From assembly GCF_002901705.1 (NCBI RefSeq), contig NZ_PPPV01000016.1, forward strand, positions 540,907 through 604,906: 64,000 nucleotides of DNA, read 5' to 3'. The stretch comes from Staphylococcus lugdunensis (GTDB lineage: Bacteria; Bacillota; Bacilli; Staphylococcales; Staphylococcaceae). The translations under genes were made by a program, and so were the position numbers. A model generated the notes under the pieces. It did no database searches. It had not been told where the DNA came from and was given only the letters and a program-made list of their open reading frames with translations. This document shows positions 19,383-28,670 of the stretch, piece after piece (within the stretch, counting starts at the first letter, position 1; the number at the start of each line of letters is the position of its first letter).

Positions 19383-19939
19383 TAGTGAGAAACACCTTCT
19401 GATGAGATTGTATTAATGACTGTTTTATAAATAATATACATGTCTAATAAAAATGATTGGTTTTCTAAATAGTATTTGTCAAACATTACTTTTTGATCGT
19501 CAGTATTATTATCTCTACCCATTACTTGCGCTAACCCAGTAACACCCGGTCGTATTGTATGAACATTTACTTTTGTTCTTTTTTCAATAAGTTCATATTG
19601 ATTATAAAGTGCTGGTCTAGGACCTACAATGGACATATCACCTTTTAACACGTTTAGTAATTGAGGTAACTCATCAATTGATGTTTTTCTAATAAATTTA
19701 CCAGTTTTAGTAATAAAATCTGCTGGATCCATTAAATCTGTTGCTACATTAGGAGTATCCATTTTCATCGATCTAAATTTATAGATATTAAAAAGCTCAT
19801 TATTTAGTGTTGGTCTTTTTTGCTTAAAAATAGCTGGGCCTGGTGACTCTAATTTAATTAGTAACGCTATAATAAGTAAAAAAGGCCCTGCTACAATTAA
19901 ACCATATATTGAGCAAAATAAGTCGAAAGCTCTTTTCAC
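19382..19939 (-). CDS. capM: CapM, initiating sugar-phosphate transferase
   Basis: A 185-aa bacterial sugar transferase that starts the lipid-linked capsule unit by moving FucNAc-phosphate to undecaprenyl phosphate. One N-terminal membrane segment is followed by the family blocks ESPGPAIFKQKRPT, IYKFRSMKMDT, DELPQLLNVLKGDMSIVGPRP and RPGVTGLAQVMGR. I choose the GTG at 19939 because GGAGG lies eight bases upstream, and this gives exactly the length of S. aureus CapM. It follows the capL stop by one base. Confidence 0.93.
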   Translation of the reverse strand: MKRAFDLFCSIYGLIVAGPFLLIIALLIKLESPGPAIFKQKRPTLNNELFNIYKFRSMKMDTPNVATDLMDPADFITKTGKFIRKTSIDELPQLLNVLKGDMSIVGPRPALYNQYELIEKRTKVNVHTIRPGVTGLAQVMGRDNNTDDQKVMFDKYYLENQSFLLDMYIIYKTVINTISSEGVSH

Positions 19940-19940
19940 A

Positions 19941-21149
19941 TTAATTTCCTCCATTCAATAAGTTATAATATTTTGTTGTATTATGTTCTCTTGTATATTT
20001 ATCTTTAAACAATTGATACGCGTTGACCCCTAATTCTTTTAATTCCTCTCTTGAATGCCTTGTTACAAAGTTATATATATCTTGTGCTGCTCCGTTATCT
20101 ATTTGAATACCTGCATTGTAAGCTTCAACTTGCTTAACAATGTCTGATTGTTTATCCATAATTAAAATTAAAGGCTTCTTATTTGCCAAGTATCCATAGT
20201 TTTTACTTGGCACACCTAAGCCAACACCTTCTTTAACTAATGAAGCAAAGCACGCATCGGCAATTTTTAATACATCTGTATAATCAGTGCCAGTTAAAAA
20301 TTTATAAATTTTGACATTTGAGATATGATTGAATTCAATTGAATTTTTAACTTTTTGATATTTCTTACCATGACCACATAAAATTGTTAGTGTTTTATTA
20401 TCTTCCTTATTTAATTTAAGAAAATCAATAATAGTATCCATATCTTGAAGTTGTCCCATATTTCCACTGTAAAGCAAAATTTTGTCATATTGATTTCTTA
20501 AATCACGGAATTCTATATTATGAACTTTATCGTCTTCTGATTCTGTATACCAATTAGGAATGACATGTATCCGATCAGGCTTACTTGAAATCTTATTTTG
20601 TAATAAATAATTTTTCATTTCAGTTCCTAAAACAATAACGTTTTTCGCATTGCTATACACATGTTTATTGATATATTTCATTAATCTATCAATTAAACTA
20701 CCCGGTCTAGTAGTTCCGGTTTTCAAAGCATTATCAGGTGCAATATCATACACTACAAATGAATACTGCTTTTTAAATACGCGATGCAAAATATCCGGGA
20801 TTAACGGTAATATTGGAGGATTGGAATACACTAATATATGATTATATTTCAACATCTTGGGCATTTTAAAAATAAACATTAGAAATAGTGAAAAGAAATT
20901 ACATATTCGTCCAAATTTGGACTTATTATTAAATTTTGAGTATCTTAATCTTTTTATATTAATGCCTTTGTAATTCTCATTCTTTTCAACTTGCTTCTCA
21001 TTGCTATATTCATACGGCCATCCACATATAACATCTACATACATACCTTTTTTTACTAAATCCTCAGCCATTTGCGTTGGTAAAGTAGCAGAAGAAACGT
21101 ATTCAGGATAAAAATACTGACATAATATTAATAATTTTTTCTTTTTCAT
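19941..21149 (-). CDS. capL: CapL, GT4-family glycosyltransferase
   Basis: A 402-aa glycosyltransferase, the same length class as S. aureus CapL (about 401). It starts KKKKLLILCQYFYPEYVSSA, has VVYDIAPDNALKTG and NVIVLGTEMKNYL, and a C-terminal donor-site region LLYSGNMGQLQDMDTII with EGVGLGVPSKNYGYLANKKP. In S. aureus CapL adds L-FucNAc to the lipid-linked D-FucNAc. It is cytoplasmic or membrane-associated. It is followed at once by capM. Confidence 0.9.
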   Translation of the reverse strand: MKKKKLLILCQYFYPEYVSSATLPTQMAEDLVKKGMYVDVICGWPYEYSNEKQVEKNENYKGINIKRLRYSKFNNKSKFGRICNFFSLFLMFIFKMPKMLKYNHILVYSNPPILPLIPDILHRVFKKQYSFVVYDIAPDNALKTGTTRPGSLIDRLMKYINKHVYSNAKNVIVLGTEMKNYLLQNKISSKPDRIHVIPNWYTESEDDKVHNIEFRDLRNQYDKILLYSGNMGQLQDMDTIIDFLKLNKEDNKTLTILCGHGKKYQKVKNSIEFNHISNVKIYKFLTGTDYTDVLKIADACFASLVKEGVGLGVPSKNYGYLANKKPLILIMDKQSDIVKQVEAYNAGIQIDNGAAQDIYNFVTRHSREELKELGVNAYQLFKDKYTREHNTTKYYNLLNGGN

Positions 21150-21172
21150 TTAATCACCTGAAATTTTAATAT

Positions 21173-22435
21173 TTATTTATATTTTATCTTAAATTTAGAT
21201 AACCAAAACATTAATGACATTGGGATAAATAAATAAAATGCTTCTTGAATATTTGTTGCAGTATCGCCTCTAACTGACCCCATAATTAATTGAATAGATA
21301 TAATAGTTATTAAAATTAAATTTATACTATGACATCCATCTTTAGTAGCTCTCAAACTCAAACTATATTGATCTGCTAAACCACAAAATACTCCAAAGAT
21401 TACACTTGCTAAAATAATACCGAAAACGCCTAAGTATAAATAAGATTCTCCTACAAAGCCAGGCGGAATTGACATTCCTTTATCAAAGGGTAAATTCAAT
21501 TGCTTTACTATTTCTTCTGAAAGGGCACCTGGTTTGTTAGGCCAAATACTTCTTGGTATAAAAATAAATAAAGGTTTGAACAACGTTAATATACTAATAT
21601 GAACATGATAATTCGTTAATATTGAAGCTAAGGAATATGAATAAGTTACATCTGTACCTAACGCTAAATAGTCTAAATATTTATTATAATCACCAAATAA
21701 AATATCTTTAAAATTCACAAATCCTTTTTTAATACCTAACGTTCTTATACTCATCATTAACGGTAATATGATTAAAATGATTCCTAACGCAATCGTTGAT
21801 AATTTAACTAGACTAGGCGTTTTACCTCTTTTGTATATGTAAAGAACGACAATCGCGATAGTTGGATAAATTAGAATGCGTCGACCAAAAATAAATATTG
21901 CTACTAAAGCGACACTAATAAGTACCAATATCAAACTCTTTATTCTATCGTTCATATTCTTAGAATTAAAGAGATATAAATAGGATAAATATAAATATCC
22001 CATCAATACTGATCCTTGTAACATTTTTACAATAGAACTACTTTCAAGTGTTGATGTGGAACCACTTGTAATTATATTTAGCCCTGTTAACATTATCACT
22101 ATTATTGTCGCCACGATATAAATAGGATAGATATTATTAATGTTTTCTTTTTTCATTACTAAAACATTTCTAACTTTAAATTTAATATTCATGAAATGAA
22201 CAATAATATTACTAATTACAAACACAATTAAAGCTAGTAAATATAGTTTATTGGTATAGCTATAACCCCCTGCATCTAAATAAACCTGATAATTAAAAGG
22301 TTTATCAACTATGACAGGAAGTAAGAAACTAATACTAAAAACAGCTAAAAAGAGCAAACTTATAAATCTAAAATTCGACCTTAATAGAAATACTGCATAA
22401 ACAGCGGATATGATTACAAATAAAAAAATAGTCAC
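21173..22435 (-). CDS. capJ: Wzy-type capsule polymerase (CapJ position)
   Basis: About 420 residues with ten or more transmembrane segments across the whole length and a larger loop with FIPRSIWPNKPGALSEEI, typical of O-antigen/capsule polymerases. These join lipid-linked trisaccharides outside the membrane. I choose the GTG at 22435 with AAAGGGTG just upstream; the GTG at 22444 is part of that site. Assignment to polymerase rather than flippase rests on topology and the RSIWPNKPG loop. In the cap5 cluster the corresponding gene is capJ, but here it comes after the flippase. Confidence 0.75.
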   Translation of the reverse strand: MTIFLFVIISAVYAVFLLRSNFRFISLLFLAVFSISFLLPVIVDKPFNYQVYLDAGGYSYTNKLYLLALIVFVISNIIVHFMNIKFKVRNVLVMKKENINNIYPIYIVATIIVIMLTGLNIITSGSTSTLESSSIVKMLQGSVLMGYLYLSYLYLFNSKNMNDRIKSLILVLISVALVAIFIFGRRILIYPTIAIVVLYIYKRGKTPSLVKLSTIALGIILIILPLMMSIRTLGIKKGFVNFKDILFGDYNKYLDYLALGTDVTYSYSLASILTNYHVHISILTLFKPLFIFIPRSIWPNKPGALSEEIVKQLNLPFDKGMSIPPGFVGESYLYLGVFGIILASVIFGVFCGLADQYSLSLRATKDGCHSINLILITIISIQLIMGSVRGDTATNIQEAFYLFIPMSLMFWLSKFKIKYK

Positions 22436-22440
22436 ACAAG

Positions 22441-23622
22441 TCACCCTTTATTTGGAATTATCTTCATAACTTTATGGTAAATGGCGAAATGCTTATACAT
22501 TGCAGAAATGATTAAAGCAATCGCATACCCATATACGTTGAAAAATTGCACTAAAATTGCACTAAATAAAACAATGATGATTAAAGTCATTACGTTGATC
22601 ATTAAGTTATTCCTAAATTGACTGTTAGCTACTAATTTAATTTGTAATACTGCAGTACTGGACATCAATATCACCCCTAAATTAGCTAAGAAGATTAAGG
22701 CTTGAACTTTACTTATATATTCATTGTAAAATACATAAATGAAAACCCATGAAACGATAGAAATGACAATTGACATCATAATTGAAACAACCATAATGAT
22801 TTTAAATACCTTTTTCACATTCTCTATTGTATCTTGTCCTTTACTATCAACCTCATAGCTTAATAACACTGTGACAATAGGATTAATCAATAAATTAGAT
22901 ATTTTTCCTATAGTAGTTGCAACAAAGAATAAAGGAACATATATAGTCCCTAAGAATAAATTCAGCAATATTCTATCAGAATAATTTATTAAATTTAATA
23001 CTGAATTAGCACCTATAAGTTCTATATAATTTTTAAAATCTTCATTATTTAAGAATTTAAGTCTAAAATTTTCAAACTTTCTTCTATAATCAATAATCAT
23101 TAATATAGTCATAATGAATTCACTTGCAAAAAGTACGATAAATATGGAAACATGCATAAAATACATGCTCACACCGCCTATGAGCATAACAAAACTTACA
23201 GCTATACTTATATATAGTAGCGACTTAAATCGAAAATCTAATCGATAATAGACAAATAAGTAGCTTCTTATTAATAGAAATGCTGCCCATAAACCAGAAA
23301 AAATAGTATCCATCAAAGAAAATACGTTAACAAATGAATAGATCATCGTAATTATCATTACAATGAATGACCCTATTATTACCAAACATAAATACTCTGA
23401 TTCAATTAAGTTAAAATTGGTTTTGTTTATTAGTCTTATATTATTAAGTGTATTCCCTAAGATAGGCGATATAATATTTACCAATGTTAATAGTAAAATA
23501 AATGCTCCAAATTCTTGTGGTGTATGTATTTTTGCGTAAATAGGCAAAAGGACAAGCTGTAATAGAATCATAAGTATTACATTGGACAAAATACTGAATA
23601 TAAAATCTTTTGATTTATTCAT
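22441..23622 (-). CDS. capK: Wzx-type polysaccharide flippase (CapK position)
   Basis: A 393-aa polytopic membrane protein with about twelve helices, starting MNKSKDFIFSILSNVILMILLQLVLLPIYA, of the polysaccharide transport (PST/MATE-like) type. The N-terminal pattern with LPIYAKIHTPQEFGAFILL is typical of Wzx flippases, which carry lipid-linked capsule units across the membrane. It lies between the capI-like transferase and the polymerase and stops five bases before the polymerase start. Confidence 0.78.
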   Translation of the reverse strand: MNKSKDFIFSILSNVILMILLQLVLLPIYAKIHTPQEFGAFILLLTLVNIISPILGNTLNNIRLINKTNFNLIESEYLCLVIIGSFIVMIITMIYSFVNVFSLMDTIFSGLWAAFLLIRSYLFVYYRLDFRFKSLLYISIAVSFVMLIGGVSMYFMHVSIFIVLFASEFIMTILMIIDYRRKFENFRLKFLNNEDFKNYIELIGANSVLNLINYSDRILLNLFLGTIYVPLFFVATTIGKISNLLINPIVTVLLSYEVDSKGQDTIENVKKVFKIIMVVSIMMSIVISIVSWVFIYVFYNEYISKVQALIFLANLGVILMSSTAVLQIKLVANSQFRNNLMINVMTLIIIVLFSAILVQFFNVYGYAIALIISAMYKHFAIYHKVMKIIPNKG

Positions 23623-23638
23623 AACTTCACCAGAACTT

Positions 23639-24754
23639 TTATATATTTAAATATAATTCTTTCAATTTTTCACTTTCATTTTGCCAGCTTAGTATCTTAG
23701 AAGCTTTAATCGCATTTTGTCGTAATTCATGATATAGTTTGTCATCAGTGGCTAATTTATTAACAGCTTCGGCTATTTTTTCAGGTGTCACATCATCAAT
23801 AACAATTCCAAAATTATATTTATCATTAAGATAGTAATGCTCTTTAACTGGTGACAAAATAACCGGCAATCCTGCATGAATGCATTCAAATATTTTGTTA
23901 GAAACTGTATATTCATAGTTTATAGATACTGGCTTAGTCAATACGACACCGATGTCACTTTCAGTTAACTTTTTAACCAAGTCTTTCATTTCTACTGGCT
24001 TATCTAGTCTTACATTGGCTGCTTCTGAATTAATGAGTTTCTTAATTTCATCTTCTTGTGGTCCAAATCCTCTAATCACATAATTAACTTTCGTATTATC
24101 CTGAATTGCAGCAGCTTTCACAAATTCTTCATATCCACGATTAGAAACAATTTGCCCTTGATAAATAACTTCTTTAATATCATTATTATTATCACTTGAT
24201 TTTATCGTTTCATCTAAAATAGGAGCATTTGTAATAACGTGAGGTGTCTTTTTATAGCCTTTTTTCAAATAATATGATTTTGCTGCATGACTCACTGTAA
24301 CAAAAGCATCAACTCTTTTAGCTACAATATGTTTTTCAATGATTTCTACAATTTTAGAAATCATCGCATATTTATTTATAAAAGCATTTTTAGCATATAT
24401 TTCATGAGCATCAAAAATAATATTGGCATTTTTATACCCGCTTAAATAAACCATTAGAAGAACATCAAAATCATTGGCATGTATAACATTAGGTTGATAT
24501 TTTTTAATTTGTTTTATTACATTCTTAGTAAAATTAATTCGCTTCAAGAGTTTACTAAAGATTGAAGTGGTTTCACTTTTTTCTCCAAATAACTTATATT
24601 GAAAATCTAGTTTATCAAGCCGCTCTTTTGTTACATTTTTATTATTCATGCCAATCATTAAATGCGTATTAGTTATACCTTTAATCGTCTCCATTTGCTT
24701 CAAAATTCTAGGATCTTGAACAATATTGCTAGACACTATATTTAAAATTTTCAT
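23639..24754 (-). CDS. capI: GT4-family glycosyltransferase (CapI position)
   Basis: A 371-aa glycosyltransferase with an N-terminal acceptor domain (ILNIVSSNIVQDPRILKQM, NVIHANDFDVLLMVYLSG, NIIFDAHEIYAKNAF) and a C-terminal donor-binding domain (VIYQGQIVSNRGYEEFVKAA, YTVSNKIFECIHAGLPVI). The length equals the cap5-type CapI (about 369), which adds ManNAcA. By position after an acetyltransferase of cap5H size the same role is likely here, but the type-specific region varies between serotypes. Confidence 0.8.
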   Translation of the reverse strand: MKILNIVSSNIVQDPRILKQMETIKGITNTHLMIGMNNKNVTKERLDKLDFQYKLFGEKSETTSIFSKLLKRINFTKNVIKQIKKYQPNVIHANDFDVLLMVYLSGYKNANIIFDAHEIYAKNAFINKYAMISKIVEIIEKHIVAKRVDAFVTVSHAAKSYYLKKGYKKTPHVITNAPILDETIKSSDNNNDIKEVIYQGQIVSNRGYEEFVKAAAIQDNTKVNYVIRGFGPQEDEIKKLINSEAANVRLDKPVEMKDLVKKLTESDIGVVLTKPVSINYEYTVSNKIFECIHAGLPVILSPVKEHYYLNDKYNFGIVIDDVTPEKIAEAVNKLATDDKLYHELRQNAIKASKILSWQNESEKLKELYLNI

Positions 24755-24764
24755 TTATCTCTTC

Positions 24765-25388
24765 CTATTCTCTTGAAACTTTTAAGTTAGTTAGTGAAAA
24801 GTTTTTTGATTTAAGTTCATTAGGACTCATTAACCACCATTTGCTTTCAAGCAATTTATTAATTGTCTCATCGTCAAACCTTTTTTTGATCGTTTTAGCA
24901 GGCACACCACCTACGATTTCATATGGTTCAACATTTCTAGTAACAATTGCACCAGCTGCTATCACGGCTCCGTTCCCTATTTGTATACCATCAAGAACAA
25001 TGACATTAGCACCTATCCAAACATCATGTCCAACAATTGTCTTGTTGGGGCTGTCATCAAATTTAAAATAGGCCTCTTTAATACCAAAAGGATTATTATT
25101 AGAATAAAAGATAGGTGAACTACTAAAAAATTCTAATGGATGCTTTCCTAAACCCATTTTTACATCTGATGATATTGAGCAATAGTTTCCTATCTCAACA
25201 TGATTAAAATCACTTCCAAAACCAATGTAACTATATTTTCCAATTGTTGAATTTCTAATTTTACAAAATCTGTCTACATAATTATTACCTTTAAAAGTAG
25301 AATTAGTAACATATGCTAATCTGTTAATTTTTACATTTTTTTCTTTTGACGAAGATGACTTTAATAAACCCATTAATTTATTTATCAT
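24765..25388 (-). CDS. capH: Left-handed beta-helix O-acetyltransferase (CapH position)
   Basis: A 207-aa acetyltransferase with hexapeptide repeats ([28 protein letters not shown], then [32 protein letters not shown]) and a closing [13 protein letters not shown]. The size and position right after capG match S. aureus cap5H, which O-acetylates the ManNAcA residue. Its ATG at 25388 overlaps the capG stop by four bases, with GGAGG just upstream. A cap5-like rather than cap8-like layout follows from this, but serotype cannot be called from sequence alone. Confidence 0.82.
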   Translation of the reverse strand: MINKLMGLLKSSSSKEKNVKINRLAYVTNSTFKGNNYVDRFCKIRNSTIGKYSYIGFGSDFNHVEIGNYCSISSDVKMGLGKHPLEFFSSSPIFYSNNNPFGIKEAYFKFDDSPNKTIVGHDVWIGANVIVLDGIQIGNGAVIAAGAIVTRNVEPYEIVGGVPAKTIKKRFDDETINKLLESKWWLMSPNELKSKNFSLTNLKVSRE

Positions 25389-26512
25389 AACTTCCTCCAA
25401 GTATTACGGTTAATGATATCTTTGTAACTTTGTATAATTTTAACGACTTTTGTTGACACGTTTGTATCTTTGTAATCAATCGCATCAATCATAGGTTCGT
25501 TGTTTTCTTCCATTGCTTTTGCAAGTTCTACGGATTGTACTAAATTATTAAATGAAATGCCTCCAACAATCACGGTACCTTTGTCTAAAACTTCTGGTCT
25601 CTCTGTTGATGTTCGAATGAGCACACCTGGGAATTTTAAAATTGATGATTCTTCAGACAGTGTGCCACTATCAGATAGTACGACAAAAGCATTTTTTTGT
25701 AGTGCATTGTAATCAAAAAATCCAAATGGCTTAAGTTGTCTTACTAATGGATGAAATTTAAATTCTCTTTCTTCTATCTTTTTCCAGCTTCTTGGATGTG
25801 TTGAATAAATAACTGGTATTTGGTAATTTTCTGCAATATCATTAATCGCATTCATAAGTGATAAAAAGTTTGCTTCATTATCAATATTTTCTTCTCGATG
25901 TGCAGATACTAATATATAATTTTGAGGTTCTAATTCTAATTTTGTTAAAATATCACTTTCCTCAATTTTATATAAGTATTCTTCTAATACTTCTTTCATT
26001 GGAGATCCTGTAACAAAAATGTTTTGCTTTGGAAAACCTTCATCTAATAAGTAGCGTCGGCTATGTTCTGTATAAGGTAAATTAACATCACTGACATGAT
26101 CGACAATTTTACGGTTAATTTCTTCAGGTACATTTTGATCGAAACATCTATTCCCCGCTTCCATATGGAATACTGGAATTTTTAATCTTTTGGCTGATAC
26201 CGCTGCTAAACAGCTGTTTGTATCGCCTAAAATAAGTAATGCATCTGGGCGTTCTTTTGCTAACACTTCATATGATTTAGCTAAAATGTTTCCCATCGTT
26301 TCACCTAAATGATTACCTACCGCTTCAAGATAATAATCTGGCTCTCTTAACTCTAAATCTTCAAAGAATACTTGATTTAGTGTGTAATCATAATTTTGCC
26401 CTGTATGGACTAATACTTGGTTAAAGTACTTATCACATGCTTTAATTGTTGCAGATAATCGAATAATTTCTGGTCTTGTACCAACAATTGTCATTAATTT
26501 TAATTTTTTCAT
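25385..26512 (-). CDS. capG: CapG, UDP-N-acetyl-sugar 2-epimerase of the L-FucNAc pathway
   Basis: A 375-aa enzyme of the UDP-GlcNAc 2-epimerase fold ([92 protein letters not shown]). In S. aureus CapE, CapF and CapG convert UDP-GlcNAc to UDP-L-FucNAc, CapG doing the last 2-epimerisation. It lies right after capF (four-base gap) and is coupled to the acetyltransferase gene. Confidence 0.93.
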   Translation of the reverse strand: MKKLKLMTIVGTRPEIIRLSATIKACDKYFNQVLVHTGQNYDYTLNQVFFEDLELREPDYYLEAVGNHLGETMGNILAKSYEVLAKERPDALLILGDTNSCLAAVSAKRLKIPVFHMEAGNRCFDQNVPEEINRKIVDHVSDVNLPYTEHSRRYLLDEGFPKQNIFVTGSPMKEVLEEYLYKIEESDILTKLELEPQNYILVSAHREENIDNEANFLSLMNAINDIAENYQIPVIYSTHPRSWKKIEEREFKFHPLVRQLKPFGFFDYNALQKNAFVVLSDSGTLSEESSILKFPGVLIRTSTERPEVLDKGTVIVGGISFNNLVQSVELAKAMEENNEPMIDAIDYKDTNVSTKVVKIIQSYKDIINRNTWRKL

Positions 26513-26516
26513 TCAA

Positions 26517-27626
26517 CTAGACCTCCAAAAAGTATGTGTCTGGATTATTTGGATCAAAAATTTCGTTTACCCACATGATAGTCACCATATCTGTATCGCC
26601 TAAGTTCTCGATATTATGTGTGTAACCAACTGGAATATCAACCACTTCCAACTTATCTCCTGAAACGTAATATTCAATAACGTCATCGTCGTCAACTTTT
26701 CTAAAACGAATCACACCTTGCCCCGAAACTACTAAAAATTTTTCATTTTTAGTATGGTGCCAATGATTGCCTTTTACTATTCCAGGTTTAGAAATGTTAA
26801 CTGAAACTTGGCCTCTATCTTTTGTTTTAAAAATTTCTGTAAAAGAGCCTCTGTGGTCTACATTCATTTTCAAAGGATAACTAAAGTCTTCTTTAGGTAA
26901 ATAACTTAAAAATGTGCTATACAATGCTCTTTCAAACGGATCTTCGGTATTAGGAAGTGCTTTATCGTTTGGAATTTCTTTATACTGAAATAAAAGTTCA
27001 GCAATCTTACCTAATTTAACCTCATAGACATTGGCAACTTTAGGCTCGCCATTTTCTATATTTGGCTTACCATTAATCGCGTTTTCAAATTCTTTGACAA
27101 CATCATCAATGTAGTTAAGCTTAAGTATTACATTTTTATCATTCACTTGAATCTCTTCATCTCTAGCGATTTTGTAACAAAATGTTGCAATAACAGAATT
27201 GTAGTTTGGCTTACACCACTTACCAAATAAGTTAGGCAAACGATAAATTAACACATTATTACCATTATCTTTGGAAAATTGTTCAAGTACTGCTTCACCT
27301 TGGCGTTTACTGTTTCCATATGGATTATCATTTTCTGCTTGAACAGATGAAGATAAAATAATATCTGGCTTCTTCGGATTATCTTTTAAGATGTCTAATA
27401 CTTCTTTCAGAAAATCAACATTGCCTTCTTTAAATTCAACTTCATTTTGTGGTCTGTTGATACCTGCTAAATGAACAACTGAATCAGCTTCTAACAAATA
27501 TTTTTTTACATCTTCTGCGTCAGTCTGTCTATTAATTTCAAGAATGTCATTATCTGTAGTTGCTTTCAAATCTGCTTTTAAGTTCTTTCCTACAAAACCA
27601 TTCGAGCCAGTTATAACGATTTTCAA
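26517..27626 (-). CDS. capF: CapF, bifunctional epimerase/reductase of UDP-L-FucNAc synthesis
   Basis: A 369-aa protein, exactly the family length. The N-terminal SDR domain (about 1-250; VITGSNGFVGKNL, DSVVHLAGINRPQNE, NPYGNSKRQGEAVL with the YxxxK pair) reduces the keto group. The C-terminal cupin domain (about 250-369; GNHWHHTKNEKFLVVSGQGVIRFR) carries the metal-binding His/Glu residues used for epimerisation. It makes the precursor that CapG converts to UDP-L-FucNAc. It shares long identical stretches with S. aureus CapF, especially in the cupin. Confidence 0.95.
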   Translation of the reverse strand: MKIVITGSNGFVGKNLKADLKATTDNDILEINRQTDAEDVKKYLLEADSVVHLAGINRPQNEVEFKEGNVDFLKEVLDILKDNPKKPDIILSSSVQAENDNPYGNSKRQGEAVLEQFSKDNGNNVLIYRLPNLFGKWCKPNYNSVIATFCYKIARDEEIQVNDKNVILKLNYIDDVVKEFENAINGKPNIENGEPKVANVYEVKLGKIAELLFQYKEIPNDKALPNTEDPFERALYSTFLSYLPKEDFSYPLKMNVDHRGSFTEIFKTKDRGQVSVNISKPGIVKGNHWHHTKNEKFLVVSGQGVIRFRKVDDDDVIEYYVSGDKLEVVDIPVGYTHNIENLGDTDMVTIMWVNEIFDPNNPDTYFLEV

Positions 27627-27637
27627 TGTAAACCCAC

Positions 27638-28660
27638 CTAACCTTGTTTATAGTTACTTAATTCAGTTCTTACATATTCTAAAGATAATAATTTTTCCTT
27701 AATTTCTTCTACTGTTAATATATTCGTATTATCAGAATTATACTCGTATGCCTCTGTAATCTCTTTATTACCATCTTCATAATAGTTACTATAATTTAAG
27801 TCCCTAGAATCTGCTGGGATACGGAAGTAATCTCCCATATCTTCACATTGTGCATATTCTTCTCTAGTTAAAAGTGTCTCAGCTTTCTTTTCACCATGTC
27901 TTGTGCCAATAATTTTTATTTCATTATCCGCTTCAAACAATTGTAATAGCGCTTCAGCTAAGTCGCCGACTGTTGAGCTTGGTGCTTTTTGAACCATAAT
28001 GTCACCCGTTTTGGCATATTTAAATGCATGTACTACGAGTTCAACTGCCTCTTCTAAACTCATTAAAAATCGTGTCATGTTAGGATCTGTTATTGTTAAA
28101 GGCTCACCAGCTTTTATTTTTTCAATAAATAATGGAATAACTGACCCTCTTGATGCCATAACATTGCCGTATCTCGTACCACAAATTAATGATTGCTCAC
28201 CATCAACATTTCTAGATTTGGAAACAAAGACTTTTTCCATCATTGCTTTTGAAATACCCATCGCATTAATCGGATAAGCAGCTTTATCTGTTGATAAACA
28301 AATGACTTTTTTCACTTTATTACGAATTGCATTTTGAAGTACATTTTCTGTTCCAATAATATTCGTTTTTACAGCTTCCATAGGGAAAAACTCACAAGAT
28401 GGAACTTGTTTCAATGCAGCGGCATGAAACACATAATCAACATCTCTCATTGCAGTTTCAACACTATGCGAATCTCTTACGTCTCCAATATAGAACTTTA
28501 ATTTGGCATTGTTGTATTTTTTTCTCATGTCATCTTGCTTTTTCTCATCTCTGGAGAAAACTCTTATTTCTTTAATATCAGTATCAAGAAATCTTTCCAT
28601 AACTGCATTTCCAAATGACCCTGTTCCTCCAGTTATTAGTAGCACTTTATCTTTAAACAT
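27638..28660 (-). CDS. capE: CapE, UDP-GlcNAc 4,6-dehydratase/5-epimerase
   Basis: A 340-aa SDR enzyme that takes the first step towards UDP-L-FucNAc. It has VLLITGGTGSFGNAV, VFHAAALKQVPSCEFFPMEA and LSTDKAAYPINAMGISKAMMEK, where Met stands at the usual Tyr position, as is normal for this CapE/FlaA1-like group. The start at 28660 has AGGAGAC upstream; the longer ATG at 28684 overlaps capD. It sits between capD and capF. Confidence 0.94.
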   Translation of the reverse strand: MFKDKVLLITGGTGSFGNAVMERFLDTDIKEIRVFSRDEKKQDDMRKKYNNAKLKFYIGDVRDSHSVETAMRDVDYVFHAAALKQVPSCEFFPMEAVKTNIIGTENVLQNAIRNKVKKVICLSTDKAAYPINAMGISKAMMEKVFVSKSRNVDGEQSLICGTRYGNVMASRGSVIPLFIEKIKAGEPLTITDPNMTRFLMSLEEAVELVVHAFKYAKTGDIMVQKAPSSTVGDLAEALLQLFEADNEIKIIGTRHGEKKAETLLTREEYAQCEDMGDYFRIPADSRDLNYSNYYEDGNKEITEAYEYNSDNTNILTVEEIKEKLLSLEYVRTELSNYKQG

Positions 28661-28670
28661 ATTAAGTCTC